DNA of 64,000 bases from Flavobacteriales bacterium (GTDB lineage: Bacteria > Bacteroidota > Bacteroidia > Flavobacteriales_E > Vicingaceae): assembly GCA_026196775.1 (NCBI GenBank), contig JAPHUD010000028.1, positions 1 through 64,000 on the forward strand, written 5' to 3'. Positions 27,212 through 36,703 of the stretch are shown here, one piece after another. Below the pieces are notes generated by a model. That model had not been told where the DNA came from. It saw nothing but the letters and a program-made list of their open reading frames with translations, and made no database searches. Positions within the stretch are counted from its first letter, which is position 1. Every line of letters begins with the position of its first letter. A program made the position numbers and the translations under genes.

Positions 27212-28288
27212 ATGTATACTAAAGGTATATATAAGTTAGGCACAATTATTATGATGAAACAAGTATATACATCCTTAATTAAATTCCCAGAATGTTGGCC
27301 AGTTAAATCAAATCAAGAACACGATAAATTTGTCCACAAACAAAAAGATCTTGTTTTAATACTTACATTTTGCAATGAAGGAAATATTCATATCAAGATA
27401 ATTTCTCATCAAACTACAATGACTTATACAAGTCAGGTAATCGAATTTTCTAATGCAAAAAGAGCAATAATATCAATTTGTTGGGAAGACACAATTTTTA
27501 AAGTACTCATTAATGGAGAAGAGTTGAAAAATTCCAACGACAAGTCTATATTTATTATTGATAGTAAACCAGAACTGAATATCCCACTACCTTCATTGGA
27601 TTCTACTATGGTTAAAGAAGGATGCAAAAAGTGGACTGAATGGAGAAAGGATAAATTTCTAAACAAAAAGAAAGAACCAAAAAAAGGAAGAAGGCTTGTA
27701 TCCATTGAAGAGGAAATTACCAGCTTATCAACTGCCATTAAGGATTTAAATCAAATCCTTCAAAGCAGAGAATTAATTGATAGTAATAGTTTGCAATCAA
27801 TCTTCCCGATACTTCGTTCCTTGTTGTTTTGGACAAACGGTAAAAAATCTAACTACAATCCTTTGTTATATAGATTAGCTGGTAAACTGAGTCTATCTCT
27901 TCCGATTTATGCCTTTCCAAATGACCATCCATTTAATAATAATAACCATCATTTACTATTAACCTACAACCACGCTTCTCTAACAAAACAATTCCCCTCG
28001 CAAGTAATTATGGATTTTCAAGAATGGTTAAGTAGTAACCTTATAATTGAAAGAGATGATACTCCATTTATCTTAAAGGATTTAATTATTGAAGGGGCAA
28101 ACACAAGAAGTTATGGTCATTTTGATGAAGACGTACCTATTAAGTTAGATATATTAAATGACAGCCAATTTAAAAATTTTCCAATAATATTATCTATAAT
28201 TGGTCATGTGTCAGAGATTACTATATATTATGGAAATATTATTATTTCAAGATATAAAAATACAAAAATACCAAATAAAAGTGCATAA
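27212..28288 (+). CDS. Unknown protein, possible lectin-like N-terminal domain
   Basis: 358 aa, not recognised. There is no signal peptide. Residues about 30-125 alternate hydrophobic strands and contain A-I-I-S-I-C-W-E-D-T-I-F-K-V-L-I-N-G-E-E-L, a pattern like LamG/concanavalin sandwich domains; this is only a resemblance. The centre (about 135-175) is Lys-rich and basic, followed by a helical region (about 165-235). Asn/His-rich turns (N-N-N-N-H-H) occur near 243. Starts at 27251 or 27254 (Met14/Met15) are also possible. It stands alone with its own promoter between the metal operon and TatD, and looks accessory. Confidence 0.6.
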   Translation: MYTKGIYKLGTIIMMKQVYTSLIKFPECWPVKSNQEHDKFVHKQKDLVLILTFCNEGNIHIKIISHQTTMTYTSQVIEFSNAKRAIISICWEDTIFKVLINGEELKNSNDKSIFIIDSKPELNIPLPSLDSTMVKEGCKKWTEWRKDKFLNKKKEPKKGRRLVSIEEEITSLSTAIKDLNQILQSRELIDSNSLQSIFPILRSLLFWTNGKKSNYNPLLYRLAGKLSLSLPIYAFPNDHPFNNNNHHLLLTYNHASLTKQFPSQVIMDFQEWLSSNLIIERDDTPFILKDLIIEGANTRSYGHFDEDVPIKLDILNDSQFKNFPIILSIIGHVSEITIYYGNIIISRYKNTKIPNKSA

Positions 28289-28395
28289 CAATGCATAAAA
28301 ATCATAGGCTAACCAAACCGTTTATAAGCTTTTTAGCCGAACCGTTACTCTATTTATAATTTTATTGATTTCGTCTAAAATAAACCCATAAGCCT

Positions 28396-28403
28396 TATTT
28401 TTG
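28396..28403 (+). promoter_or_regulatory. -7 box four bases before the TatD gene
   Basis: TATTTTTG-CAGT-ATG: exact TAnnTTTG at the recurrent four-base spacing. No TTG at the proper distance upstream (the nearest is 28 bases away). Confidence 0.5.
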
Positions 28404-28407
28404 CAGT

Positions 28408-29178
28408 ATGATTTTAACCGATACACACACCCATTTATATTCCGAGCAATTTAAAGAGGATATTGATGAAGTAGTGCAAAAAGCCATTAATTTAGGGGTT
28501 TCCCGATTTTTTTTACCCAACATTGATAGTGGCTATACGACTGCTTTGCTAGCGTTAGCAAAAAAATATCCTGACAATATGTTTCCCATGACGGGTTTAC
28601 ACCCTTGTTCGGTAAAAGCTGATTACCAACAAGAATTGGAGCACGTAGAAAAAATGTTGTCTGAACACAAAGTTGTTGCCATTGGTGAAATTGGTATTGA
28701 TTTATATTGGGACAAAACTTTTTTTAAAGAACAACAAATCGCTTTTCGTCATCAAATCAGATTGGCTAAAGCTAATAATTTGCCTTTTGTAATTCATTGC
28801 CGAGATGCTTTTGATGAAATTTTTGAAATTTTAGATGAAGAAAATGACGAAAACATGTGTGGCATTTTCCATTGCTTTACAGGAAATTTAGAGCAAGCAC
28901 AAAAAATTATCAACTATGGAGGCTTTAAATTAGGCATAGGCGGAGTGGTTACTTTTAAAAATGCTGGGTTAGATAAAGTAGTGGAGCAACTCGAGTTAGA
29001 GCATTTGGTTTTAGAAACCGATGCCCCTTATTTAGCTCCCGTTCCTTACAGAGGGAAACGTAACGAAAGTGCTTACATTATTGAAATTGCCACAAAAATA
29101 GCTGACTTAAAACAAGTTAGTATAGAAGAGGTAGCTAAAATAACCACTGCCAATTCAAAAACTGTTTTTGGAGTATAA
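28408..29178 (+). CDS. TatD family metal-dependent deoxyribonuclease
   Basis: 256-aa amidohydrolase-fold nuclease. Metal ligands are in D-T-H-T-H-L at the N-terminus, G-E-I-G-I-D-L (about 93-99), I-H-C-R-D-A (about 130-135), F-H-C-F-T-G (about 152-157) and L-E-T-D-A-P-Y-L (about 203-210), which together are the full TatD signature. Family members act as 3'-5' DNases in repair and may also act on other substrates. Cytosolic. The start is fixed by a -7 box four bases upstream. Upstream of, but separate from, the sdh operon. Confidence 0.94.
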   Translation: MILTDTHTHLYSEQFKEDIDEVVQKAINLGVSRFFLPNIDSGYTTALLALAKKYPDNMFPMTGLHPCSVKADYQQELEHVEKMLSEHKVVAIGEIGIDLYWDKTFFKEQQIAFRHQIRLAKANNLPFVIHCRDAFDEIFEILDEENDENMCGIFHCFTGNLEQAQKIINYGGFKLGIGGVVTFKNAGLDKVVEQLELEHLVLETDAPYLAPVPYRGKRNESAYIIEIATKIADLKQVSIEEVAKITTANSKTVFGV

Positions 29179-29218
29179 TTCTAGTTGTAATTTTATTTGA
29201 TTTTTTGCTATTATAAAA

Positions 29219-29248
29219 TTTGATTTTTGCAGAATAGTCCTACATTTG
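29219..29248 (+). promoter_or_regulatory. Promoter of the sdhCAB operon (TTTG-N18-TACATTTG)
   Basis: TTTG at 29219-29222 and TACATTTG at 29241-29248, 18 bases apart, a full consensus match. Leader of about 22 bases before sdhC. Confidence 0.75.
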
Positions 29249-29274
29249 TCGAAAATTTATAAATCGTTCATACC

Positions 29275-29946
29275 ATGAGTAAAGGATTCTCAACATCTTC
29301 AGTAGGAAGGAAAATTTTAATGGCCTTATCGGGTTTTTTCTTATTATTTTTTCTTCTACAACATTTTGTAATCAACTTTTTATCAGTGCTTAGTGCTGAT
29401 GCTTTTAATGAGACATCTCATTTTATGGGTACCAACCCACTTATTCAATATATCCTTCAACCTGTACTTCTTTTTGGAGTTTTATTCCACTTAGGAATGG
29501 GCATTTACCTTGATTTACAAAACAAAAAAGCAAGACCTGTAAAGTATGCTATGAACAAACCGGGAGAGAATGCCAACTGGATGAGCAGAAACATGATTAT
29601 TACAGGAATAATGATAATGTTGTTTTTAGGCTTACATTTTTATGATTTTTGGATTCCCGAAATTAAAGACAAGTTTATTGATGGTATTTGGGACAACCCT
29701 ACAAAATATTACGAACACCTAGTTCATAAATTTGCAGACCCAGTTAGAGTAGGAATTTATGTGTTGGCTTTCGTTTTCTTAGCCTTGCACTTATTGCATG
29801 GTTTTCAGTCAGCATTTCAATCAGTGGGTTTTAACCACAGAAAATATACGCCTATCATTAAAAAATTAGGGACACTGTATGCCATCATTATCCCATTAGG
29901 ATTTATATTTATTGCAATTTTTCATTTTATCAATCACTCGCATTAA
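29275..29946 (+). CDS. sdhC: Succinate dehydrogenase/fumarate reductase cytochrome b subunit
   Basis: 223-aa integral membrane subunit of the type-B (cytochrome b558) complex II. Five hydrophobic segments are visible (about 14-38, 60-82, 108-127, 160-184, 196-220). Candidate haem-ligand histidines lie in L-Q-H-F, L-F-H-L-G, L-H-F-Y and L-H-L-L-H-G. It anchors SdhAB and passes electrons to or from menaquinone. First gene of a three-gene operon, 12 bases before sdhA. Confidence 0.93.
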   Translation: MSKGFSTSSVGRKILMALSGFFLLFFLLQHFVINFLSVLSADAFNETSHFMGTNPLIQYILQPVLLFGVLFHLGMGIYLDLQNKKARPVKYAMNKPGENANWMSRNMIITGIMIMLFLGLHFYDFWIPEIKDKFIDGIWDNPTKYYEHLVHKFADPVRVGIYVLAFVFLALHLLHGFQSAFQSVGFNHRKYTPIIKKLGTLYAIIIPLGFIFIAIFHFINHSH

Positions 29947-29958
29947 TCTATTTTAAGT

Positions 29959-31974
29959 ATGTCAAAATTAGATGCTAAAATACCTGAAGGTCCATTAAAA
30001 GATAAATGGACAAATTATAAAAACCACATCGATTTAGTTAACCCTGCTAACAAAAGAAATATAGATATTATTGTTGTTGGAACAGGATTAGCAGGAGGTT
30101 CTGCTGCTGCATCCTTAGCGGAAATGGGTTATAATGTAAAAGCTTTTTGTTATCAAGATTCGCCAAGAAGAGCACACTCTATTGCTGCTCAAGGTGGTAT
30201 AAATGCAGCTAAGAATTACCAAAATGATGGCGATTCTACTTACCGATTATTCTATGATACGGTTAAAGGTGGTGATTACAGAGCTAGAGAAGCAAATGTT
30301 TACCGTTTAGCTGAAGTTTCTGCCAATATTATAGATCAGTGTGTGGCTCAAGGAGTTCCTTTTGCAAGAGAATATGGCGGATTGTTAGACAACCGTTCGT
30401 TTGGTGGTGTATTAGTTTCAAGAACTTTTTATGCTAAAGGACAAACCGGGCAACAATTATTGTTAGGAGCTTATTCGGCTATGAACCGCCAAATTGGTAA
30501 AGGAAAAATTAAAATGTATAACCGTCATGAAATGCTAGATTTAGTGCTGGTTGACGGAAAAGCAAGAGGAATTATTGCCAGAAACTTAGTTACAGGTGAG
30601 GTAGAAAGACATTCGGCACACGCAGTAGTTATTGCTAGTGGTGGTTACGGAAACGTATTCTTTTTATCTACCAACGCTATGGGTTCTAATGTTAGTGCCG
30701 CATGGAAAGTTCACAAAAAAGGAGCCTTCTTTGCCAATCCATGTTATACTCAAATTCACCCAACATGTATTCCACGTTCGGGAGAATATCAATCTAAACT
30801 TACGTTGATGTCTGAGTCATTAAGAAATGACGGTAGAATTTGGGTGCCAAAGAAGATGGAGGATGTTAAAGCGATTAGAGAGAAGAAACTAAAACCTACT
30901 CAGATAAAAGAAGAAGACAGAGATTATTACTTGGAAAGAAGGTATCCTGCTTATGGAAACTTAGTTCCTAGAGATGTCGCTTCTAGAGCTGCTAAAGAAA
31001 GATGTGATGCCGGTTATGGAGTTAATGCAACTGGTGAGGCTGTTTATTTAGATTTCTCAACTGCTATTCAGCGTTATGGTAGAGAAAAAGCCAATATGTT
31101 AGGACTTGAAAATCCAACTGCAGAAAAAATTACTCAATTAGGAGAAGAGGTTATTGAAGCAAAATATGGTAACTTATTCCAAATGTATGAGAAAATTGTA
31201 GATGAAAATCCATATAAAACTCCAATGATGATTTACCCAGCGGTACATTATACCATGGGAGGAATTTGGGTTGATTATAACTTAATGACTACCATTCCAG
31301 GATGCTATGCTGCCGGAGAAGCTAATTTCTCTGACCATGGAGCTAACCGATTAGGAGCTTCTGCATTAATGCAAGGATTAGCTGATGGTTATTTTGTATT
31401 GCCTTATACTATTGGAGATTATCTTTCTAACGAAATTAGAACAGGAAAAATACCTACCAATTTACCCGAATTTGAAGCTGCTGAAAAAGAAGTGACAGAA
31501 AGATTAGAGAAGCTTATCAATAATAAAGGAACTAAGTCGGTAGATTATTTCCATAAAAAATTAGGAAAAATAATGTGGGATTATGTAGGGATGGCAAGAA
31601 ATGAAGCGGGGCTTAAAAAAGCAATGGACGAAATTGCTCAAATTAGAGAAGAATTTTGGAAAGATGTTTTTGTTCCCGGTGAAATGAATGAGCTTAATCC
31701 TGAATTAGAAAAAGCCGGTAGAGTTGCTGATTTCTTAGAATTAGGAGAATTGTTTGCTGTTGATGCATTACACAGAAATGAATCATGTGGCGGTCATTTT
31801 AGAGAAGAGTCTGTTGAAATGGATGGCGAACAAGAAGGTGAAGCTAAAAGAGATGATGTTAACTTTAAATATGTTGCTGCTTGGGAATATACAGGAAATC
31901 CAAGAGAAGCTGTGCTTCATAAAGAGGAGTTGACTTTTAATGATATTGAATTAAAACAAAGAAGCTATAAGTAA
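29959..31974 (+). CDS. sdhA: Succinate dehydrogenase/fumarate reductase flavoprotein subunit
   Basis: 671-aa catalytic subunit with covalent FAD. It carries the dinucleotide motif V-G-T-G-L-A-G-G-S (about 41-49), the flavinylation segment [11 protein letters not shown] (His about 76) and the active-site region H-Y-T-M-G-G-I (about 430). Length and type match the long Bacteroidota/epsilon-type enzymes that may run as succinate dehydrogenase or fumarate reductase. Direction cannot be told from the sequence; with a menaquinone-type partner, either is possible. 54 bases before sdhB. Confidence 0.96.
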   Translation: MSKLDAKIPEGPLKDKWTNYKNHIDLVNPANKRNIDIIVVGTGLAGGSAAASLAEMGYNVKAFCYQDSPRRAHSIAAQGGINAAKNYQNDGDSTYRLFYDTVKGGDYRAREANVYRLAEVSANIIDQCVAQGVPFAREYGGLLDNRSFGGVLVSRTFYAKGQTGQQLLLGAYSAMNRQIGKGKIKMYNRHEMLDLVLVDGKARGIIARNLVTGEVERHSAHAVVIASGGYGNVFFLSTNAMGSNVSAAWKVHKKGAFFANPCYTQIHPTCIPRSGEYQSKLTLMSESLRNDGRIWVPKKMEDVKAIREKKLKPTQIKEEDRDYYLERRYPAYGNLVPRDVASRAAKERCDAGYGVNATGEAVYLDFSTAIQRYGREKANMLGLENPTAEKITQLGEEVIEAKYGNLFQMYEKIVDENPYKTPMMIYPAVHYTMGGIWVDYNLMTTIPGCYAAGEANFSDHGANRLGASALMQGLADGYFVLPYTIGDYLSNEIRTGKIPTNLPEFEAAEKEVTERLEKLINNKGTKSVDYFHKKLGKIMWDYVGMARNEAGLKKAMDEIAQIREEFWKDVFVPGEMNELNPELEKAGRVADFLELGELFAVDALHRNESCGGHFREESVEMDGEQEGEAKRDDVNFKYVAAWEYTGNPREAVLHKEELTFNDIELKQRSYK

Positions 31975-32028
31975 TCAATGTAACAATTTGTTAATTAGTA
32001 AATTGTTCAATTTTAAAATTGGAAACCA

Positions 32029-32781
32029 ATGGATTTAACACTAAAAATATGGCGTCAGAAAGACGCAAAGTCTGAGGGAAAAATGGAAACATATCCCATT
32101 AAAAATATCTCAGAACATTCTTCATTTTTAGAAATGTTGGATGTGTTAAACGAAAACTTAGTAAACGAAGGTAAAGAGCCAGTTGCATTCGATCACGATT
32201 GTAGAGAAGGAATTTGTGGTATGTGTTCTTTATACATTAATGGTGAAGCTCATGGTCCGGATAGAGGTGTAACCACATGCCAACTACACATGAGAATGTT
32301 TAAAGATGGAGATACTATTTACATTGAACCATTTCGTTCTAAAGCTTTCCCTGTAATAAAAGATTTAGTTGTTGATAGAGGTTCTTTTGATAGAATTCAA
32401 CATGCAGGAGGTTTTATTTCTGTAAATACTTCAGGAAATACACAAGATGCCAATGCGTTGCCAATTCCTAAACCGGATGCTGATAAAGCTATGGATGCTG
32501 CAACTTGTATAGGTTGTGGAGCTTGTGTAGCAACTTGTAAAAACTCATCAGCAATGCTGTTTGTTGCGGCAAAGGTTTCTCAGTACTCTTACCTTCCACA
32601 AGGACAAGTAGAAAGAAAAGAGCGTGTGTTAAACATGGTAGAACAAATGGATAAAGAAGGATTTGGAAACTGTACCAATACCGGAGCTTGCGAAGTAGAA
32701 TGTCCAAAAGGTATCTCGTTGGAGTTTATTGCTCGTATGAACAGAGAATATTTTGGGGCTTCAATAGTTTCTGAAAAATAA
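32029..32781 (+). CDS. sdhB: Succinate dehydrogenase/fumarate reductase iron-sulfur subunit
   Basis: 250 aa. The N-terminal plant-type ferredoxin domain holds the [2Fe-2S] ligands in C-R-E-G-I-C-G-M-C (about 64-72) and T-C (about 84). The C-terminal part has [11 protein letters not shown] and [15 protein letters not shown], giving the [4Fe-4S] and [3Fe-4S] clusters. It links FAD in SdhA to the haem/quinone site in SdhC. The operon ends with an intrinsic terminator. Confidence 0.96.
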   Translation: MDLTLKIWRQKDAKSEGKMETYPIKNISEHSSFLEMLDVLNENLVNEGKEPVAFDHDCREGICGMCSLYINGEAHGPDRGVTTCQLHMRMFKDGDTIYIEPFRSKAFPVIKDLVVDRGSFDRIQHAGGFISVNTSGNTQDANALPIPKPDADKAMDAATCIGCGACVATCKNSSAMLFVAAKVSQYSYLPQGQVERKERVLNMVEQMDKEGFGNCTNTGACEVECPKGISLEFIARMNREYFGASIVSEK

Positions 32782-32797
32782 CTAGCTACTCATTTAT

Positions 32798-32845
32798 AAA
32801 AGCAGATAACACGTTCTTAAAAAGTGCGTTTATCTGCTTTTTTAT
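32798..32845 (+). terminator. Intrinsic terminator of the sdhCAB operon
   Basis: AAAAGCAGATAA (32798-32809) pairs perfectly with TTATCTGCTTTT (32830-32841), reinforced by CAC/GTG inside, and runs into a T-rich tract. It covers a GTG (32824) that could be mistaken for the next start. Confidence 0.85.
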
Positions 32846-32856
32846 TTTCTAAAACA

Positions 32857-34065
32857 ATGCCTAAATCTTGGGTCATAACCTGTTTAATTAATTTTTTAAT
32901 TGCAACTATGCTAGGCTTAGTTTTACGCTATGCTTTTATTGGCGAAATCAATTTTAATTTTAGGTTTTTAACTCACGCTCATTCGCATATTGCCATGCTG
33001 GGATGGCTTTATTTAATGTTGTATAGCTTTATTGTTTACCGCTTTTTACCCAACATCAGGAAAATTTATCATTATTTATTTTTTATTACTCAATTTGCTG
33101 TAATCGGCATGTTATTTAGTTTTCCTTTTCAAGGGTATGCTGCTTTTTCAATAATATTTTCATCCTTACATATTTTTGCTTCCTACTTTTTTGTAAAACT
33201 GATTTTAAAAGACCTAAAACCATTTACTACCATCGATAAACAATTTATTCGTGCTGCACTATGGTTTATGGTTATTTCTACTATTGGCATTTGGTGTCTG
33301 CCTATTTCCATTGTGCTATTTGGAAAAAACTCTGATGCTTATAATATTGCTATTCAAACTTTTTTGCATTTTCAGTTTAATGGCTGGTTTATTTTTGGTG
33401 TGATAGGTTTATTTATTAAATACCTAACTAATCATCCAACCGAAAAAAATACCCAATTAAAGAAAGCTTTGGGCTGGTTAATTTTATCGGTAGTTTTTAC
33501 ATTAGCTTTACCTATAAGTTGGTTTGTTAAGCTACCAACATTAAATATCATAAACAGTTTGGGTGTTATTTTTCAACTAATAGGGTTTTATCATCTTATT
33601 GTTGCTCTAAAAAAAACGTTAAGCACTTTTTTATCATCTGCTACATTTTACATTAAAACCTTGGTATATTTTATCATAATTTCAATCATTGTAAAAGTAC
33701 TATTTCAATCATTTTCGGTAGTACCAGAAGTAAATGAAGCTTCCATACAAATAAGAAACTTAGTGATTGGTTTTATCCACTTGCTTATGCTTGGGGTGAT
33801 AAGTGGTGCTTTACTGCTTTTTCTGTCGTTAGAAGGCGTTTTTAACCACAACAAATGGATTGCCCGAATTGGCTTAGGCTTATTTATTTTAGGATTTGTG
33901 TTAAGTGAATTTTATTTGTTTTTACAAGGCGGGATGTACTATTTAAACTTGGGTGAACTACCTCTTTATCATAAAAGTCTGTTAGTATTTAGCTCATTTA
34001 TTGGTGGAGGGGTTTTTTTGTTTTTGTTGAGTATTTTGTTTTTAAAACTTAGGAAATCATTTTAA
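32857..34065 (+). CDS. Polytopic membrane protein with conserved H-x-H-S-H-I motif
   Basis: 402 aa, about 12 predicted membrane segments. The second segment begins T-H-A-H-S-H-I-A-M-L-G-W, a His cluster reminiscent of haem-binding helices of haem-copper oxidase subunit I-like and NnrS-like proteins. A haem or metal role is only an inference. An in-frame GTG at 32824 lies inside the sdh terminator, so the ATG at 32857 is the likely start. Followed 28 bases later by a PAP2 phosphatase gene. No closer family assignment. Confidence 0.65.
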   Translation: MPKSWVITCLINFLIATMLGLVLRYAFIGEINFNFRFLTHAHSHIAMLGWLYLMLYSFIVYRFLPNIRKIYHYLFFITQFAVIGMLFSFPFQGYAAFSIIFSSLHIFASYFFVKLILKDLKPFTTIDKQFIRAALWFMVISTIGIWCLPISIVLFGKNSDAYNIAIQTFLHFQFNGWFIFGVIGLFIKYLTNHPTEKNTQLKKALGWLILSVVFTLALPISWFVKLPTLNIINSLGVIFQLIGFYHLIVALKKTLSTFLSSATFYIKTLVYFIIISIIVKVLFQSFSVVPEVNEASIQIRNLVIGFIHLLMLGVISGALLLFLSLEGVFNHNKWIARIGLGLFILGFVLSEFYLFLQGGMYYLNLGELPLYHKSLLVFSSFIGGGVFLFLLSILFLKLRKSF

Positions 34066-34093
34066 ATAATTTTAGTTGTGGGAACATAATTTT

Positions 34094-34726
34094 ATGTATT
34101 TCACCCTTCTAAACAATTTCATTAATTTAGCAGCTAAAAGTATTGTTATCATAGAATTTCTAAAAGATATAGACACCCAATTATTCCTGTTCCTTAATGG
34201 AATACATTCTCCTTTTTTTGATGTGGTTTTTGAATATTTTTCCGGCAAATTTTTTTGGATACCGCTCTATGCTTTGCTGTTTGTTATTGCTATTTTAAAG
34301 CTTAAATGGAGAATAATTTATTTTACTTTAGCTGTAGTTGCGTTAATATTTTTAAGTGATAAAATATCTGTTTATTGGTTTAAAGATGTTTTTATGCGAT
34401 ACAGACCGTGCCATAATCTAGATATTTCTCATTTAGTACATTTAGTAGATGGATGTGGCGGAAAGTATGGCTTTGTATCATCACATGCTGCCAATACTTT
34501 TGCTTTAGCCACTTATTTAGGTATTATTTTAAAAAAACACTTTCCAAAAATGTTACTATGGATGCTTATATGGGCAGCAGTAGTTTCTTACAGCAGAATT
34601 TATTTGGGAGTTCATTATCCTGCTGATATTGCTGTCGGAGGAATATTAGGAATTGTAATAGGGTTACTTGTTGCTTTTTCGCTAAAAAAATTGAATACCA
34701 AACTAAACTTAAAAATGGATATATAA
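34094..34726 (+). CDS. PAP2 superfamily membrane phosphatase
   Basis: 210 aa. Lipid phosphate or undecaprenyl-pyrophosphate phosphatase type. All three PAP2 motifs are seen: K-D-V-F-M-R-Y-R-P, S-S-H-A-A-N-T-F-A (PSGH equivalent, catalytic His) and S-R-I-Y-L-G-V-H-Y-P-A-D (second catalytic His). Five or six hydrophobic helices place it in the inner membrane with the active site outside. The open frame extends upstream to a TTG at 34076, but ATG 34094 is preferred. The stop codon overlaps the crcB start (TAATG). Confidence 0.9.
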   Translation: MYFTLLNNFINLAAKSIVIIEFLKDIDTQLFLFLNGIHSPFFDVVFEYFSGKFFWIPLYALLFVIAILKLKWRIIYFTLAVVALIFLSDKISVYWFKDVFMRYRPCHNLDISHLVHLVDGCGGKYGFVSSHAANTFALATYLGIILKKHFPKMLLWMLIWAAVVSYSRIYLGVHYPADIAVGGILGIVIGLLVAFSLKKLNTKLNLKMDI

Positions 34727-35097
34727 TGGTACAAATCGGACTTTTATTTCTTGCTGGAGGGTTGGGTACGCTTTGTCGCTATGGAATTTCTAAAGCAACA
34801 CTTAGCATGGTAGCAACCAACTTTCCTTTGGGAACATTTATTTCCAATATTCTAAGTTGTGTCATCTTAGCACTTACCTTAGTATATTTCAATGGTAAAT
34901 TTTCTGATAACTCGTTAGCAAAGCTGGTTATCATTACGGGTTTTTGTGGCGGATTTAGTACTTTTTCTACTTTTAGTTATGAAACAGTAGCACTTTTAAA
35001 ACAAGGAAATGTAATGTGGGCTATTGCTAATATACTTATAAGTGTGTTGGTAGGGATAGCAATTATTTATTTTTTACTGATTAAAGAAAAGGTTTAA
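34726..35097 (+). CDS. crcB: Fluoride ion transporter CrcB/FluC
   Basis: 123 aa, four transmembrane helices, dual-topology Fluc fluoride channel. Signature residues: G-G-L-G-T-L-C-R-Y-G near the N-terminus, N-x-x-S-C in helix 2 and G-F-C-G-G-F-S-T-F-S-T-F containing the Phe-box and Na+ site. It exports fluoride passively, probably as a homodimer. The start overlaps the PAP2 stop by one base, so it is coupled. No fluoride riboswitch is visible upstream of the pair. Confidence 0.95.
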   Translation: MVQIGLLFLAGGLGTLCRYGISKATLSMVATNFPLGTFISNILSCVILALTLVYFNGKFSDNSLAKLVIITGFCGGFSTFSTFSYETVALLKQGNVMWAIANILISVLVGIAIIYFLLIKEKV

Positions 35098-35140
35098 GTA
35101 ACTTATCAGTAAGTAAACTCAATAATCAAGCTTTTTTTAA

Positions 35141-35148
35141 TACCTTTG
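35141..35148 (+). promoter_or_regulatory. -7 box four bases before the CCC-motif membrane protein gene
   Basis: TACCTTTG-CCCC-ATG: exact TAnnTTTG at four-base spacing. No -33 TTG. Confidence 0.5.
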
Positions 35149-35152
35149 CCCC

Positions 35153-35503
35153 ATGGAAACTACTCATCAACCTAATATCCAGCAAGAACTACCAAATGCT
35201 ACTTTAGTATTGGTTTTTGGAATTTTATCAATAGTGTTTTGCTTTTGTTACGGGTTTTTAGGGTTAGTTTTCGGTATTCTATCTGTGGTATTGGCTTCAA
35301 AAGCTAATAAATTATATAAGAGTTCGCCTCAAAATTATACCATAGGTTCTTATAACAATGTAAAAGCAGGAAAAGTTTGTGGAATTATTGGCTTGTCATT
35401 GTCAGGCTTGTTCTTCTTATTAATACTTGCTTATATTGCATTTTTTGGCTTTGTATTTACATCAGTCCTTCCATGGTCTGAGATGATGCAGCAGTCGTAT
35501 TAA
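35153..35503 (+). CDS. CCC-motif-type small membrane protein
   Basis: 116 aa with two hydrophobic helices (about 17-45 and 76-110). It matches the Bacteroidota family called CCC-motif membrane protein: P-N-A-T-L-V-L-V-F-G-I-L-S, then C-F-C-Y-G-F-L-G (one Cys of the CCC replaced by Phe), then N-N-V-K-A-G-K-V-C-G-I-I-G-L. Function unknown. Likely its own leaderless transcript. Confidence 0.78.
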   Translation: METTHQPNIQQELPNATLVLVFGILSIVFCFCYGFLGLVFGILSVVLASKANKLYKSSPQNYTIGSYNNVKAGKVCGIIGLSLSGLFFLLILAYIAFFGFVFTSVLPWSEMMQQSY

Positions 35504-35533
35504 TTTTTTCTAACTAATTAAAATTTTTGTGTT

Positions 35534-35899
35534 GTGGATTTAAGTGATAAATTTAAAGGAAGTTATAGCGTTAATCTTAGAATTTTAACCAAAAAATCTA
35601 AATTAGGTTTTGGTTACCAAGATATAAAAGAATTACGTATTCAAGATTTGCTTATAGCTAATAAACACAAAGAACTAATTCGAATTTATTTTGGCTTAGA
35701 TAAAATATCTTTTGTTGATGAAATTCTAGAAGAAATTGGCATTACCCAAGATATGAAAATTGAAAAACCGGGTAAAATTGTTGATACTGACGATAGAGAA
35801 GTGCTGATTAAAAAAGCCATGGAAAACGTTAAAGTACAACGAATAAAAGATAGAGAAGCCTTCAAAAAAATGATGGAAAAAGAATTGGACTTGAATTAA
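35534..35899 (+). CDS. Small cytosolic protein, function unknown
   Basis: 121 aa, starting with GTG. It has no signal peptide and is rich in Lys, Glu and Asp. The N-terminal half carries G-F-G-Y-Q-D-I-K-E-L-R-I-Q-D-L and the C-terminus is a long charged helix (about 88-121). Family not recognised. The sequence just upstream (AATTTTTG-TGTT-GTG) resembles the four-base-spaced -7 arrangement of its neighbours, with one mismatch. Convergent with the next gene. Confidence 0.6.
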   Translation: MDLSDKFKGSYSVNLRILTKKSKLGFGYQDIKELRIQDLLIANKHKELIRIYFGLDKISFVDEILEEIGITQDMKIEKPGKIVDTDDREVLIKKAMENVKVQRIKDREAFKKMMEKELDLN

Positions 35900-35910
35900 G
35901 AGTTAATTCT

Positions 35911-36567
35911 TTAAAGTTTCATTGTAAAAGAGATACTAATTTTTTCTTTCTTTCCTTTCAACAAAAATTTTGGAAAAATGTTGGGGAATATGTTTAAATA
36001 TTTTTCAAGCTCACCACATTTATAAACACTTGGTTGTTGTTTTTCAATTTTACTAATTACATAGACTGAATTTTTTACTTCAAACTCAAGTTGGTATTTA
36101 TAAGTGTTTGAATAGTCGCATAAACCGTTATCACAGTATTTACTTATCTCAGTTAAGTAATTGAGGTATGAAAAAATATGAATTTTTAACTCTTTTAAAT
36201 TATTAAAGAATAATGTATCTGTTACAACATTATTAGTATCCCATATTTCACTAAATCGAGTTTTTATGATAGAATCATTTGGCACTAATTGTCTAACTAC
36301 TGTGTCATTCTTGCAGTTTTTAAATTTTATCTTTTCAGTATATAAGTTATAATTATCAATTAAAATTTCCAAGTTATTCCCCCTAATTTTTTCAATTAGA
36401 ACTATATCATTAATTGTGTCTATAGAAAAATCTGTATTATTTATTTTAATAGAATTGTCCAGTTGGACATTGTTCAATGAATAAGAATCTACTAGTTTTA
36501 AGTAACAATTAGTTTGTCCAAATACAAAATTGGATATCAAAATTAATATCAATAAAAAACTCTTCAT
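35911..36567 (-). CDS. Secreted protein of unknown function
   Basis: 218 aa with a signal peptide (N-F-V-F-G-Q). Residues 20-95 look like a small beta-sandwich (L-K-L-V-D-S-Y-S-L-N-N-V, then Y-T-E-K-I-K-F). A Cys pair is in C-D-N-G-L-C and another Cys at Y-K-C-G-E. The end (I-S-I-S-F-T-M-K-L) resembles a beta strand. It is markedly rich in Asn, Ile and Lys. No family recognised; looks accessory. Confidence 0.6.
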   Translation of the reverse strand: MKSFLLILILISNFVFGQTNCYLKLVDSYSLNNVQLDNSIKINNTDFSIDTINDIVLIEKIRGNNLEILIDNYNLYTEKIKFKNCKNDTVVRQLVPNDSIIKTRFSEIWDTNNVVTDTLFFNNLKELKIHIFSYLNYLTEISKYCDNGLCDYSNTYKYQLEFEVKNSVYVISKIEKQQPSVYKCGELEKYLNIFPNIFPKFLLKGKKEKISISFTMKL

Positions 36568-36588
36568 TTCACTTTATTAAACTCTCCC

Positions 36589-36596
36589 CAAATATA
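36589..36596 (-). promoter_or_regulatory. -7 box of the 218-aa secreted protein gene
   Basis: The minus strand reads TATATTTG 21 bases before the ATG, an exact TAnnTTTG match. No clear TTG upstream. Confidence 0.4.
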
Positions 36597-36669
36597 ATAA
36601 TTCCTTCTCATTTCACATCTAATTTTCCTTATGTAACAAAAGTAGCTGACTTTAGGGTTGGAGGCAAGG

Positions 36670-36677
36670 TACTTTTG
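36670..36677 (+). promoter_or_regulatory. -7 box of the RND efflux operon
   Basis: TACTTTTG, an exact TAnnTTTG match, 26 bases before the TolC-like gene. The -33 element is weak. Confidence 0.45.
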
Positions 36678-36703
36678 CACCAACAAAAAAATTACTTAGA
36701 CAC

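Noticed and set aside
32824-32856. GTG start at 32824 for the membrane protein gene
   Set aside because: It lies inside the sdh terminator stem; the ATG at 32857 is a better start.
34726-34746. Fluoride riboswitch before crcB
   Set aside because: crcB starts inside the stop codon of the PAP2 gene, leaving no leader, and no pseudoknot-like motif is seen upstream of the pair.
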